The position numbers and the translations under genes were made by a program. A stretch of DNA of 64,000 nucleotides, from contig NZ_PYWB01000003.1 of the NCBI RefSeq assembly GCF_003056345.1, positions 62,001 through 126,000 on the forward strand, written 5' to 3'. Of this stretch, positions 1-8,753 are shown piece by piece (the stretch's first letter is position 1; the number at the start of each line of letters is the position of its first letter). The stretch is from Devosia submarina. Lineage in GTDB: Bacteria; Pseudomonadota; Alphaproteobacteria; Rhizobiales; Devosiaceae. The notes under the pieces are model-generated. The model worked only from the letters and a program-made list of their open reading frames with translations, was not told where the DNA came from and did not search any database.

Positions 1-255
1 CGTCTCGATGAGATCATTGAGAAGATCCGCGCCAGCGACTTCAACGATCCCAAGGGCATCGAATATGGCCATGAGTTCGTGAAGCTGCATCTCGAGGAAA
101 TGCCCAACATCCCGATCATGGCCTACAACGTGTTCTCCGTGCAGTCGAACCGCTACTGGACAGGCTGGCCGAACGCCGAGAAGCCCTATGCCAACCCGGT
201 GACCAATTGGTCCAACGGCCGGTACATCTTCACCCAGATCACGCCCAAGGCGTAA
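1..255 (+). CDS. ABC transporter substrate-binding protein, family 5 (C-terminal fragment)
   Basis: Open from base 1 to a TAA at 253-255, giving the last 84 residues of a protein whose start lies outside the window. The tail has the aromatic-rich character of extracytoplasmic solute-binding proteins family 5 (DppA/OppA type): EMPNIPIMAYNVF, then a W/Y-rich stretch ending in TQITPKA. Two DppBC-like permeases and two DppDF-like ATPases follow on the same strand, so this is the ligand-binding subunit of that importer. GH43-like and GH65 genes downstream suggest an oligosaccharide or glycoside rather than a peptide as ligand; that is inference. Confidence 0.8.
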   Translation, partial: RLDEIIEKIRASDFNDPKGIEYGHEFVKLHLEEMPNIPIMAYNVFSVQSNRYWTGWPNAEKPYANPVTNWSNGRYIFTQITPKA

Positions 256-261
256 CCATCT

Positions 262-303
262 CCCTCTCGGGGCGGCGTGGCTCAAGCCTCGCCGCTTCGA
301 GGG
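262..303 (+). other. Intercistronic stem-loop after the binding-protein gene
   Basis: Seven bases after the stop codon, outer arms CCCTC and GAGGG and inner arms GCGGCG and CGCCGC can pair. There is no T tract, so it is a weak terminator at best. Hairpins at this place often stabilise the binding-protein mRNA relative to the transporter mRNA. The rest of the 276-bp gap to the permease shows only the REP-like copy at 401-427. Confidence 0.4.
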
Positions 304-400
304 TGGTGACATGATGGAGTCCGGGCGCAGATCGAGGGGAAACCTCATGGTGATACTGCCGAACCATGCGGTGGGGAGAGTGGAACTTAAGCGCCACGAC

Positions 401-427
401 CTCCCCCTTCGACGGGCTCAGGGTGAG
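401..427. repeat. REP-like palindromic element (diverged copy)
   Basis: The segment reads CTTCGACGGGCTCAGGGTGAG in its core, cut here at the ends. It resembles the inverted form of the better preserved elements near 44,032-44,647 and 53,331 (TTCGACAGGCTCACCATGAG core). It is intergenic, between the binding-protein and permease genes. Confidence 0.5.
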
Positions 428-531
428 CTCTGCTGCATGCGGCGGCACGTGACGCACCCTCAACCTGACTCCTCCAAAGCACTATGGGAAGCCGCTGAGC
501 GGCACATAATCTAGGACGCCGAGGAGGCTCA

Positions 532-1536
532 ATGCACGGCTATTTCTGGTTCGTCGGCAAAAGGCTGCTGCAATTGCTTGCAGTGATCTTTTGCGGCATC
601 TCGGCGACGTTCTTTATCACCCATCTCTCGCCGATCGACCCGGTGGAACAGGTGCTTGGACGGCTTTCGGCGCGCTCCAACCTTTCCCCAGAAGCCATTG
701 CCGCCACCCGGGCTGCCCTTACCGAAATGTACGGCACCGGTCAGCCCATCCTCACCCAATACTTAAACTTCTGGACGAGGCTCCTGCGCGGCGATCTTGG
801 CCCGTCGCTGCTGGCCTTTCCGACCCCCTCGATGGAACTGGTGACGCGCGCCATGCCCTGGACGCTGGGCCTACTGGTAACCTCCACTCTTTTCACCTTC
901 GTGATCGGCAATCTGCTGGGCGCGCTGGCCGGATATCATCCCGAGAACCGGTTCTTCCAGGCCTTCGGGCTGATCGCCATGGGCGTGCAGCCTATCCCCT
1001 ATTACATCGTGGCATTTATCCTGCTGATCATCTTTGGCTTCCTGTGGCCCGTGCTGCCGATCTCGGGCGGCTTTGCCATGGACGTCCGGCCTGCCATGAG
1101 CTGGCAGTTCATCTTCTCGATCCTGCAACATTCGATCTTGCCCGCCCTGTCCCTCGTGCTGGTCGGGTTCGGCGGCTGGTTTCTGGGCATGCGCGCCCTG
1201 GTCAGCAATGTGGTCAACGAAGACTATGTCACCTATGCCGGGCTCGCCGGCGTCAAGAAGCAGACCATTGTGGGTGGCTACGTCATTCGCAATGCGCTGG
1301 TCCCGCAATTGACCGCACTCGCCATGGCGCTCGGCGGCGTGTTCTCAGGCACTGTCATCACCGAGCAGGTGTTCAACTACCCCGGTATCGGTTCGCTGCT
1401 GATCGACGGCGTGAACTACGGCGATTACTCGCTGGTGCTGGCCGTATCCACCGTCTCGATCACCGCTGTCGCGCTGGCGATCTTCATCGTGGACCTGCTG
1501 CATCCCCTGCTCGATCCACGCGTGCGGACGGAGTAA
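532..1536 (+). CDS. ABC transporter permease, DppB/OppB type
   Basis: A 334-residue inner-membrane subunit of a peptide/oligosaccharide-type importer. The N-terminus has the usual single helix (LLQLLAVIFCGISATFFITHL) followed by a periplasmic stretch, then about five more membrane segments. The C-terminal half carries the EAA-type cytoplasmic loop region (NEDYVTYAGLAGVKKQ, about residues 226-241) that docks on the ATPases. The ATG at 532 has a strong GAGGAGG ribosome site at 521-527. The next permease starts 7 bp after the stop, so the genes are co-transcribed. Confidence 0.93.
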   Translation: MHGYFWFVGKRLLQLLAVIFCGISATFFITHLSPIDPVEQVLGRLSARSNLSPEAIAATRAALTEMYGTGQPILTQYLNFWTRLLRGDLGPSLLAFPTPSMELVTRAMPWTLGLLVTSTLFTFVIGNLLGALAGYHPENRFFQAFGLIAMGVQPIPYYIVAFILLIIFGFLWPVLPISGGFAMDVRPAMSWQFIFSILQHSILPALSLVLVGFGGWFLGMRALVSNVVNEDYVTYAGLAGVKKQTIVGGYVIRNALVPQLTALAMALGGVFSGTVITEQVFNYPGIGSLLIDGVNYGDYSLVLAVSTVSITAVALAIFIVDLLHPLLDPRVRTE

Positions 1537-1542
1537 CCCGCC

Positions 1543-2400
1543 ATGTTCAGCGTTTTCCGGGACCTTATCCGCTACAACATCGAGTTTGCCATCGGCTTGA
1601 TCCTTGTCGGCGCGGTGGTGATTTTTGCGGTCCTCAGCTATTTCTCGCCTGTTGATCCCAGCCTGATCTACATGGCCATGCCAGATCAGCCGCCTTCGGG
1701 CCAATACTGGTTCGGCACCAATTCCCGCGGCCAGGATCTGTTCTGGCAACTCTCGGCAGCCTTCCGCAACAGCCTGATCTTCGGCATCACGGTGGCGGTC
1801 CTCAGCCGCATCATCTCGATTACCGTGGGGCTGCTATCCGGCTATGTCGGGGGGTGGGTCGACCGCGTCCTGATGTTCATCAACGACATCTTCGTGGCCG
1901 TGCCGATCTTCCCGATCCTGGTGCTGTTCTATTTCGTGCTGCGGAACAACATGGACAGTTTCACGCTGGCGCTGATCATGGCCTGTTTTGGCTGGCCTTT
2001 TGATGCGCGCCTGATCCGCTCGGTGGCCCTGGGGCTCAAGCATCGCGAGTTCACCCGGCACGCGGTCTTTGCCGGCATGAGCACGCCCAAGATACTGCTC
2101 GAAGAGCACCTGCCCTATGTGATGCCAATCGTCTTCTCGACCTTCATGGCCAATATGCTGTGGTCGATCGGGCTGGAAGTGACGCTGGCGGTGCTGGGTT
2201 TCACCAATCTCAACAACCCCACCATCGGGACGGTGCTTTACTGGGCTATCTCACACTCTGCCATTGTCGTGGGCGTCTGGTGGTGGATCGTCATTCCGGT
2301 TGTGCTGATCGTGATGACCTTCCTGGGCCTGTTCCTCCTGGCCGTCAGCATGAACGAATATATCGACCCGCGCAGCCGCCTGCGCCGTATGGGAGCTTAG
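1543..2400 (+). CDS. ABC transporter permease, DppC/OppC type
   Basis: A 285-residue second permease subunit. It starts with a short cytoplasmic tail and one helix, then a periplasmic segment with FGTNSRGQDLFWQL, a form of the hallmark FGTDxxGRDxxSR motif of DppC proteins. Four to five helices follow, with the EAA loop near residues 165-185 (HREFTRHAVFAGMSTPKIL). GGAG lies 9 bases before the ATG. It pairs with the upstream DppB-like protein to form the membrane channel. Confidence 0.93.
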   Translation: MFSVFRDLIRYNIEFAIGLILVGAVVIFAVLSYFSPVDPSLIYMAMPDQPPSGQYWFGTNSRGQDLFWQLSAAFRNSLIFGITVAVLSRIISITVGLLSGYVGGWVDRVLMFINDIFVAVPIFPILVLFYFVLRNNMDSFTLALIMACFGWPFDARLIRSVALGLKHREFTRHAVFAGMSTPKILLEEHLPYVMPIVFSTFMANMLWSIGLEVTLAVLGFTNLNNPTIGTVLYWAISHSAIVVGVWWWIVIPVVLIVMTFLGLFLLAVSMNEYIDPRSRLRRMGA

Positions 2401-2404
2401 CGCC

Positions 2405-3433
2405 ATGACACAGGACATCCTTACGGTCGAAGGGCTCAAGGCCTATTACCAGATGAACTATTTCGGCGTGAGCCGGGAGGTTCGCGCAGTCGATGACATC
2501 ACCATGACCGTGCGCAAGAACGAGATCTACGGCATTGCCGGGGAAAGCTCGTCGGGCAAAACCTCGTTCATCAAGGTGCTTGCGGCTGCCATCCGCCCGC
2601 CCATGCGGGTTGTCGATGGCTCCGTGAAGTTCAACTTCAAGAGCGGCCCCATCGATGTCACCACGGCCACTCCGCAGCAGCTAGACGCCATTCGCTGGCG
2701 CAGCCTCAGCTACATCATGCAGGGCTCGATGAGCACGCTGAACCCTGTGCGCCGCATCGGAAAGACCTTCGAGGACTTCGCCAAGCGCCCCCTCGCCGCC
2801 AGCGGGACGCCCTATCGTGAGCGTGTGCTAGGACATCTAGAGCGCCTCAAGCTGCCAGCCGACGTTCTCAATGCCTATCCGCACGAGCTATCGGGCGGCA
2901 TGCGGCAGCGCGTGACCATTGGTCTCGCCACAGTCTGTCACCCCGAATTCGTGATTGCGGACGAGCCCACCACGGCGCTGGACGTCGTGGTGCAAAAGGA
3001 AGTGCTGGGCCTCATCCGCGAAATCCAGCAAGACATGGGCAGCTCCGTCGTATTCGTCACCCACGACATGAGCGTGCATGCCAACATGACCGACCGCGTC
3101 GGCATCATCTATGCCGGGCGCCTCGTAGAAGAAGGCCCCACGCGGCAAATGTTCTTTGCCCCCAAGCATCCCTACACCGCCCATCTGGTCGCAAGCTTGC
3201 CGCGCATTGGCGACACCACGCAGCGCCCGGCTCTTGAAGGCCGGCCGCCGAGCCTTGCCAATCCGCCGCAAGGCTGCCGTTTCCATCCGCGCTGCCCCCT
3301 GGCGATCGACAAGTGCAAGACCGAGGTGCCGCCCTTGATCCCAGTTGCCAATGATCACCGCAGCGCCTGCTGGCGCTGGCAGGACGTGGCGCCGCTGGTC
3401 AAGCCGCATCAGGCACATGGGGTGATGGCATGA
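2405..3433 (+). CDS. ABC transporter ATP-binding protein, DppD/OppD type
   Basis: A 342-residue ATPase of the importer. Walker A is GESSSGKTS, the signature is LSGGMRQR, Walker B is VIADEPTTALD, and the switch histidine follows in VFVTHD. The C-terminus has the oligopeptide/dipeptide transporter extension (oligo_HPY) with a cysteine pattern CRFHPRCPLAIDKC, which binds an iron-sulfur cluster in some DppD proteins. The second Walker A residue run has SSS where SGS is more usual, which should not affect function. The stop overlaps the start of the next ATPase (ATGA). Confidence 0.94.
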   Translation: MTQDILTVEGLKAYYQMNYFGVSREVRAVDDITMTVRKNEIYGIAGESSSGKTSFIKVLAAAIRPPMRVVDGSVKFNFKSGPIDVTTATPQQLDAIRWRSLSYIMQGSMSTLNPVRRIGKTFEDFAKRPLAASGTPYRERVLGHLERLKLPADVLNAYPHELSGGMRQRVTIGLATVCHPEFVIADEPTTALDVVVQKEVLGLIREIQQDMGSSVVFVTHDMSVHANMTDRVGIIYAGRLVEEGPTRQMFFAPKHPYTAHLVASLPRIGDTTQRPALEGRPPSLANPPQGCRFHPRCPLAIDKCKTEVPPLIPVANDHRSACWRWQDVAPLVKPHQAHGVMA

Positions 3434-4341
3434 GTACGCTTCTCGACGTCAAGAACGTTTCCAAGCAGTTCACCATGGGCGGAATGCTCTCGCGCAAGAT
3501 CGTGCGCGCAGTGGAAGATGCGTCCATGTCCCTGAGCGTTGAAAAGCCGGAGATCTTCACGATCATCGGGGAAAGCGGCTCGGGCAAGACGACGCTGGCG
3601 CGCATGATCCTTGGGCTGGAACTGCCCAGCAGCGGCGAAATCAGCTTCCGCGGCAAGACCGTGAGCCACAGAGTAGGCCGGGCCGAGCGGCTGGAGTTCA
3701 TGGCAAATGTCCAGCCGGTGTTCCAAAACCCGTTTGAAGCCTTCAACCCGCTCAAGCGCATTGATCGCTATCTGGAATCAACCGCCACGCGGTTCCTCAA
3801 GGTAACGCAACGCGACGACATCGATGCGGCCATGGATGGCGCACTGCAAAAAGTGGGGCTCAGCCTTGCCGAAGTGCGCGGCCGCTATCCCCATGAAATG
3901 AGCGGCGGGCAATTGCAGCGCGCGGCCATTGCACGGGCGCTGATCCCCAACCCACCCCTGCTGGTGGCCGATGAGCCCGTCTCCATGGTGGACGCAAGCC
4001 TGCGCATGAGCATCGTCAATCTGCTCAAGAGCTTGCGCGATGATCTCAAGGTTTCCGTGATCTACATCACGCACGATCTGGCCACCGCCTATTACATTTC
4101 CAACCGCCTGATCATCATGCAGCGGGGACGCATCGTCGAAATGGGCGACGCACGCACCGTGCTGGACAATCCCGAGCATCCCTATTCCCGATTGCTCAAG
4201 AACAGCGTTCTCAGCACCGAGGATGCCGGCGCGGGCAAGCTCGCGACCGATCCGGGCATGGTGGCACTGGCGGGTGAATTGGTCGGGAAGGCCGGGCGCC
4301 TTGTTGATCGGCCTGACGAGCGATCGGTGCGGGTTTACTGA
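3430..4341 (+). CDS. ABC transporter ATP-binding protein, DppF/OppF type
   Basis: A 303-residue ATPase forming a heterodimer with the DppD-like protein. Walker A is GESGSGKTT, the signature MSGGQLQRAAIARAL, Walker B LLVADEPVSMVD, and the H-loop is in YITHDL. It is slightly shorter than many DppF proteins and lacks the cysteine-rich extension. The ATG overlaps the preceding stop (ATGA). The GH43-like gene begins one base after this stop, so transport and hydrolysis genes form one operon. Confidence 0.93.
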   Translation: MSTLLDVKNVSKQFTMGGMLSRKIVRAVEDASMSLSVEKPEIFTIIGESGSGKTTLARMILGLELPSSGEISFRGKTVSHRVGRAERLEFMANVQPVFQNPFEAFNPLKRIDRYLESTATRFLKVTQRDDIDAAMDGALQKVGLSLAEVRGRYPHEMSGGQLQRAAIARALIPNPPLLVADEPVSMVDASLRMSIVNLLKSLRDDLKVSVIYITHDLATAYYISNRLIIMQRGRIVEMGDARTVLDNPEHPYSRLLKNSVLSTEDAGAGKLATDPGMVALAGELVGKAGRLVDRPDERSVRVY

Positions 4342-4342
4342 G

Positions 4343-5299
4343 ATGAGCGCACCGATTTTCCGCGATCCCATTCAGGACGGCGCTGCCGATCCAACAATCA
4401 TCCGCAAGCAGGGCACCGACGAATGGTGGATGTTCTACACCAATAGGCAGCCCGCTACCGACGGCCCGTTCTTTACCTGGATCCACGGCTCGCCCATCGG
4501 CGTGGCGGTGAGCCGAGACGACGGAGCAAGCTGGCACTATCGTGGCACTGTTGCCGGACTGGACGATCCCAAGGATGCCGGGCAGCGCAATACGCACTGG
4601 GCACCCGAAGTGATCTGGGCCGAAGGGCAGTACCATATGTGGCTCAGCTACATTCCCGGCGTGCCCGACAACTGGCCTGGCGTGCCACGCACCATCACCC
4701 ATTTCACTAGCCCAGACCTGGAGAATTGGACGCGCGTCGGGCCGCTGACGCTGAACGGTCCGCGTGTTATCGACGCCTGCGTTTACCGCTGCCCCGATGG
4801 GCTTTGGCGCATGTGGTACAAGGACGAAGATGCCGGCTCCAGCACGTGGAGCGCCGTCAGCGATGACCTGTTCACCTGGCGCCAAGAGGGCCTGGTGCTG
4901 CCCGGCACTCCCGATGGCCCGCCGCACGAAGGCCCCAACGTCTTCGAGCTGGGCGGCTGGCACTGGCTCATCGTCGATGAATGGCGCGGCCAGGGCGTTT
5001 ATCGCTCGCACGATGCCATCAACTGGACCCGCCAGGGGCTCATCGGCGGCGAGCCGGGCGAGGACCCCATGGACAAGCGCTTCGTGCGCCATGCTGATGT
5101 CGTGGTGGCAGGCGAGCACGCAGCCATGTTCTACTTCACCCACCCCGAATGGGACGAGATCAATGCTAAGGCCGGGCCGCCCGATGTGGCCGCGCGTCGA
5201 ACAGCCATTCATCACGCCCGCCTGATTGTGGTGGATGACGTGCTGGTCTTTGAAAGAAACATACCACCGTCGATGGCGCTGCTGCGCATGAAGGAATGA
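4343..5299 (+). CDS. Glycoside hydrolase of the five-bladed beta-propeller type (GH43/GH32-like)
   Basis: A 318-residue protein without a signal peptide, so probably cytoplasmic. It begins with FRDPIQDGAADPTIIR, where the Asp in a DPT/DPx motif of the first blade is the usual catalytic base of GH43/GH62/GH32-type propellers, followed by WWMFYTNR. Repeated W-x-M-W-Y/S blades (YHMWLSYI, WRMWYKDED) support the fold. The ATG at 4343 is one base after the DppF-like stop; an in-frame upstream extension is only a shadow inside that gene. It probably releases a sugar from an imported oligosaccharide, but linkage and substrate cannot be read from the sequence. Confidence 0.75.
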   Translation: MSAPIFRDPIQDGAADPTIIRKQGTDEWWMFYTNRQPATDGPFFTWIHGSPIGVAVSRDDGASWHYRGTVAGLDDPKDAGQRNTHWAPEVIWAEGQYHMWLSYIPGVPDNWPGVPRTITHFTSPDLENWTRVGPLTLNGPRVIDACVYRCPDGLWRMWYKDEDAGSSTWSAVSDDLFTWRQEGLVLPGTPDGPPHEGPNVFELGGWHWLIVDEWRGQGVYRSHDAINWTRQGLIGGEPGEDPMDKRFVRHADVVVAGEHAAMFYFTHPEWDEINAKAGPPDVAARRTAIHHARLIVVDDVLVFERNIPPSMALLRMKE

Positions 5300-5403
5300 G
5301 CCGGCGAGCAGTTGCCGCGGCGTCGGGTTGTCGCAGGGGGAGATTGGAACAGCTGCCGGAGGCTGGCGTTTTGGATGTTCAAGCCCCTTCTAGGTGACCC
5401 ATT

Positions 5404-6354
5404 TTGCCTTCCTCTTTTTTATCGCTCGGCAGCATCAATGCGGATTTTCAGTTTGAGGTGTCCGCGGATTTGTCTGAGGGCGGAACGCTGCCGGCCAAGA
5501 CATTTTTACAGCGTGCAGGCGGAAAGGGCGCGAACCGCGCCTTGTTTGCCCAAAAGCTTGGCATTGGCGCTACGCTGATCGGCCGGGTGGGCGATGATCA
5601 TTTCGCCGGGCAGGCGCTCCAGCCGCTTAGGCAAACTGGGCTGGATTTGTCCGGGGTTTCAGTCACTGCCGAGAGCCCCACCGCAATAGCGATGATTGCC
5701 GTGCCGGAGAATGGCGACAAGACGATCCTTCTAGCGAGCAATGCCAATCGCGACTGGGACGATTCTTCTCTTGATCTTGTGCGCCAAGCCATCAAGCAGG
5801 CAGAGGCCGGCGCCGTTCTCACTATCGACTTCGAGATTTCGCCCGAAGCGGTTGAGATCGCGCTTCAAGCTGCCACTCAGCGCCAAATGCGAATTATTGC
5901 CGATGGCTCGTTCGGCAAGGACGTAAAGCCGGAACACCTCCGCAGGCTCCACGCCATCGCTCCCAATGTGCAGGAGGCTGGCGCGATCGCAGGGATCGAG
6001 ATTTCATCGGATACCGACAGCGAACGGGTGGCGCGCATGCTAGCGGAAAGTGGCGTGGAGATTGTTTGCGTCAAACTGTCGGATGGCGGCTGCCTGCTGG
6101 CAACTGCTGGAGCCGTGGAGAGGATCAATTCTCCCCCGGTTGAGGTGGTGGACAAGACCGGCGCGGGTGATGCCTTTACCGCCGCCGTGGCGATAGCCCT
6201 GTTGGAAGGGCATTCTCCCCGGGACGCCGCCATCTATGGTGTTGCCGCTTCCACTCTCGCCGTTAGCGGGAAAGGCTCGCAAGAAGCCTATCCCAACCGA
6301 TCGGAGCTGGACCAAATGGCCAGGCGCGTGGCGGACGGAGTTCCTGCTCGGTGA
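5404..6354 (+). CDS. PfkB-family carbohydrate kinase (ribokinase-like)
   Basis: A 316-residue sugar kinase. The N-terminal motif GSINADFQFEV and the GGKGANRALFAQKLG stretch are the first PfkB signature; DKTGAGDAFTAAVA (residues 250-263) is the second, with Asp256 as the catalytic base and the GAG anion hole before it. The start is TTG at 5404, with AGGTG about nine bases upstream; no ATG fits the conserved N-terminus. It overlaps the GH65 gene by 4 bp (GTGA). It likely phosphorylates the free sugar left after phosphorolysis or hydrolysis by its neighbours. The sugar is not identifiable. Confidence 0.88.
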   Translation: MPSSFLSLGSINADFQFEVSADLSEGGTLPAKTFLQRAGGKGANRALFAQKLGIGATLIGRVGDDHFAGQALQPLRQTGLDLSGVSVTAESPTAIAMIAVPENGDKTILLASNANRDWDDSSLDLVRQAIKQAEAGAVLTIDFEISPEAVEIALQAATQRQMRIIADGSFGKDVKPEHLRRLHAIAPNVQEAGAIAGIEISSDTDSERVARMLAESGVEIVCVKLSDGGCLLATAGAVERINSPPVEVVDKTGAGDAFTAAVAIALLEGHSPRDAAIYGVAASTLAVSGKGSQEAYPNRSELDQMARRVADGVPAR

Positions 6355-8717
6355 AGATGGTAAGAAACACGTCCTTGGTGCACATCGTTGGCTATGACCC
6401 CGATGACGAAAAACGTCGCGAATCGTTGTTTTCACTCGGCAATGGAATGCTGCTGCTGCGCTCCGCCTGCCCCTGGTCCAAGACGGACGATCACCACTAC
6501 CCCGGCATGTATTATGCCGGCTGCTACAATCCCCTGCCGAGCCAGATCCAAGGCGAGACAGTCTGGAACGAGTCCATTGTCAACCTGCCCAATGGGCTGG
6601 CGCTTAGCTACCAGACGGAAGATGGCGCCTGGTTCTCGCTGGAAGACACCGAATTGCTCCACTACGAGCAGGTGCTCGATCTTCGTACCGGCGTCATGAA
6701 GCGGAATATGCGTTTTAGGGAAAGCTCGGGACGAGTGACCGCGTTAAGCGAGGAGCGTTTCGTCAGCATGGACGCTCCCAATCTCGTAGGCTTGAGGCTC
6801 ACGCTCACGCCACACAATTGGTCTGGGCCGATCGTGTTTCGCTCACAGATCGACACTTCGGTCGTGAACAACGCTATCGAAAAGCATGAAGACTATGCCC
6901 ATAAGCACTTGCGGGTTTTGGGCCAGGGCTCGGACGGCAACGCGCTCCATGTCGAAGCGCAGACAATCAACTCGCATTTCAATGTAGCGGTGCGCACCAG
7001 GGACTTCGTGTCGTGCCCATTGAATTCAACGAGCCCCACCATAGACGATGAATCCGTCGGCTACATTTTTTCGGTCCAGGCCGAAGCCGAGCGGCCCATC
7101 ACGATCGACAGGATCATGGCGGTATTCATCGGTCCAAGCGATGGCGAGGATGTAGAGGCAAGCGCCAGGCAAGCCTTGGCGGAAGCACCAGGCTACGACG
7201 CCCTGCTGGATCGGCATTGTTCAGCCTGGGCCGAGCTCTGGGACGCCATGCCTCTTGCTTCCGCCGACAGGGACATCGAGCAGGCACAGCAGCTTGCGCT
7301 GTTCCACCTTCTGCAGAACTACTCACATCACAACATCGGCCGAGATGTAGGCTTTCCGGCAAGGGGATGGCAGGAGGCCTATCGCGGACAGGTGTTCTGG
7401 GACGAAATGTTCTCCGTCCCGGTGATCAGCTTGCGCTTTCCCGAACTCGCGCGGGAAATGCTTCAATATCGCTACACCAGGCTTGATGCGGCCCGGGAGA
7501 ATGCCCGCAAGTACGGGTTGAAAGGCGCGCTCTATCCTTGGCGCAGCGCTCGGACCGGGCACGAGGAAACCCCGCGTTTCCAGAAGAACCCTTCCAACGG
7601 GCATTGGCGCGAGGACCATACCGATCATCAGGTGCACATCAATGCCGCCATCGTCTGGGACATTTTCCACTATGTTTGGGCGACCGGCGACAAGGCATTT
7701 TTCAACGAGCAGGGCTTGGAAATGCTTGTGGAGATTGCGCGGATGTGGGCAAGCCTGGCCGTATGCGATCCGCAGGACGGCCGCTACGATATTCGCCACG
7801 TGGTTGGGCCGGATGAGTTCCACACGCAATATGCCACGCGCGACAAGCCCGGCATCGACAACAACAGCTACACAAATCTGACCGCTGCCTGGACGCTGGC
7901 GCAGGCGATTGAGAGCCTCGATGCTGTTCCCCTGCCTCTGCGTAACCGGCTGGGCATCGGGAACGAAGAGATTGGCTTATGGGACCAGATCAGCCGTCGA
8001 TTGCGGGTGCCTTTCTCTGCCTCTGGTCTCGTTTGCCAATTCGAAAATGTCGAAACCCTCAAGCAGATCGACCCCGATAGTCTAGGGCAAGGCAGCGCAG
8101 ATTGGGAACTTGAGCAGCAAGGCAAGGACGTAAACGACTATCAGCTGTTTAAGCAAACAGACTTCGCCGTGCTGTTCTATTTGCTGACGCTGGATCAAGT
8201 GCAGGCAATATTTAGTCGGCTCGGCTACAAGGCAACAGCCGAACAATTGCATCGGAGCATCGAATATTATCGCCAGCGCACCAGCCATGGCTCGTCGCTC
8301 TCCCAGGTGAGCTATGCAGCTGCCCTGCTGCCTTTCGATCCGCAATTGTCCTGGTCGCTGTGGCGCGAGGCGCTAGCGCCTGATCTGGATGCTCAACATG
8401 CGCAGTCCGCAGCAGAGGGGCTCCATCTGGGCGCCATGGCTGCGTCTTTGGATGTTCTTCAGAGGCACTATCTTGGTTTGAGCCCCCAGGCCGATGGCCT
8501 GCATCTCCGCCCTGCAGTGCCGGAGGGCTTGCCGCCGGTTCGTTTCGGCTTTTGCTATTGCGGGGGCCGGTTCGACCTGCACTGGAACGGCGCCAGCATT
8601 GAACTGCTTTCGGCCGAAACAAACACAGAGTCGTTCCGTGTCGTTCAGGCCGGCTGTGTGATGGATCTCGCGCCAGGGCAAGAAATAAGAATTGCCCCGA
8701 CGCATAGTGGCGGATAA
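6351..8717 (+). CDS. Glycoside hydrolase family 65 protein, probable disaccharide phosphorylase
   Basis: A 788-residue cytoplasmic enzyme with the GH65 layout: N-terminal beta-sandwich (about 1-270), linker, (alpha/alpha)6 barrel (about 310-700) and a small C-terminal beta sheet. Hallmarks are GQVFWDEMF, the general-acid motif VGPDEFH (Glu489), DNNSYTN, and RTSHGSSLS, which corresponds to the phosphate-binding loop of maltose, trehalose and kojibiose phosphorylases. Presence of that loop favours phosphorolysis over hydrolysis. The GTG at 6351 overlaps the kinase stop; an ATG at 6357 is a possible alternative. No beta-phosphoglucomutase gene, the common GH65 partner, is seen nearby, so beta-glucose-1-phosphate would have to be handled elsewhere. 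Confidence 0.9.
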   Translation: MKMVRNTSLVHIVGYDPDDEKRRESLFSLGNGMLLLRSACPWSKTDDHHYPGMYYAGCYNPLPSQIQGETVWNESIVNLPNGLALSYQTEDGAWFSLEDTELLHYEQVLDLRTGVMKRNMRFRESSGRVTALSEERFVSMDAPNLVGLRLTLTPHNWSGPIVFRSQIDTSVVNNAIEKHEDYAHKHLRVLGQGSDGNALHVEAQTINSHFNVAVRTRDFVSCPLNSTSPTIDDESVGYIFSVQAEAERPITIDRIMAVFIGPSDGEDVEASARQALAEAPGYDALLDRHCSAWAELWDAMPLASADRDIEQAQQLALFHLLQNYSHHNIGRDVGFPARGWQEAYRGQVFWDEMFSVPVISLRFPELAREMLQYRYTRLDAARENARKYGLKGALYPWRSARTGHEETPRFQKNPSNGHWREDHTDHQVHINAAIVWDIFHYVWATGDKAFFNEQGLEMLVEIARMWASLAVCDPQDGRYDIRHVVGPDEFHTQYATRDKPGIDNNSYTNLTAAWTLAQAIESLDAVPLPLRNRLGIGNEEIGLWDQISRRLRVPFSASGLVCQFENVETLKQIDPDSLGQGSADWELEQQGKDVNDYQLFKQTDFAVLFYLLTLDQVQAIFSRLGYKATAEQLHRSIEYYRQRTSHGSSLSQVSYAAALLPFDPQLSWSLWREALAPDLDAQHAQSAAEGLHLGAMAASLDVLQRHYLGLSPQADGLHLRPAVPEGLPPVRFGFCYCGGRFDLHWNGASIELLSAETNTESFRVVQAGCVMDLAPGQEIRIAPTHSGG

Positions 8718-8753
8718 TCGTCCGCGGCAGACGCTTCTCATCTGCTTTGGAAA

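Noticed and set aside
311..514. 67-codon plus-strand ORF between the binding protein and permease
   Set aside because: Covers a REP-like element; codon use and composition do not look coding.
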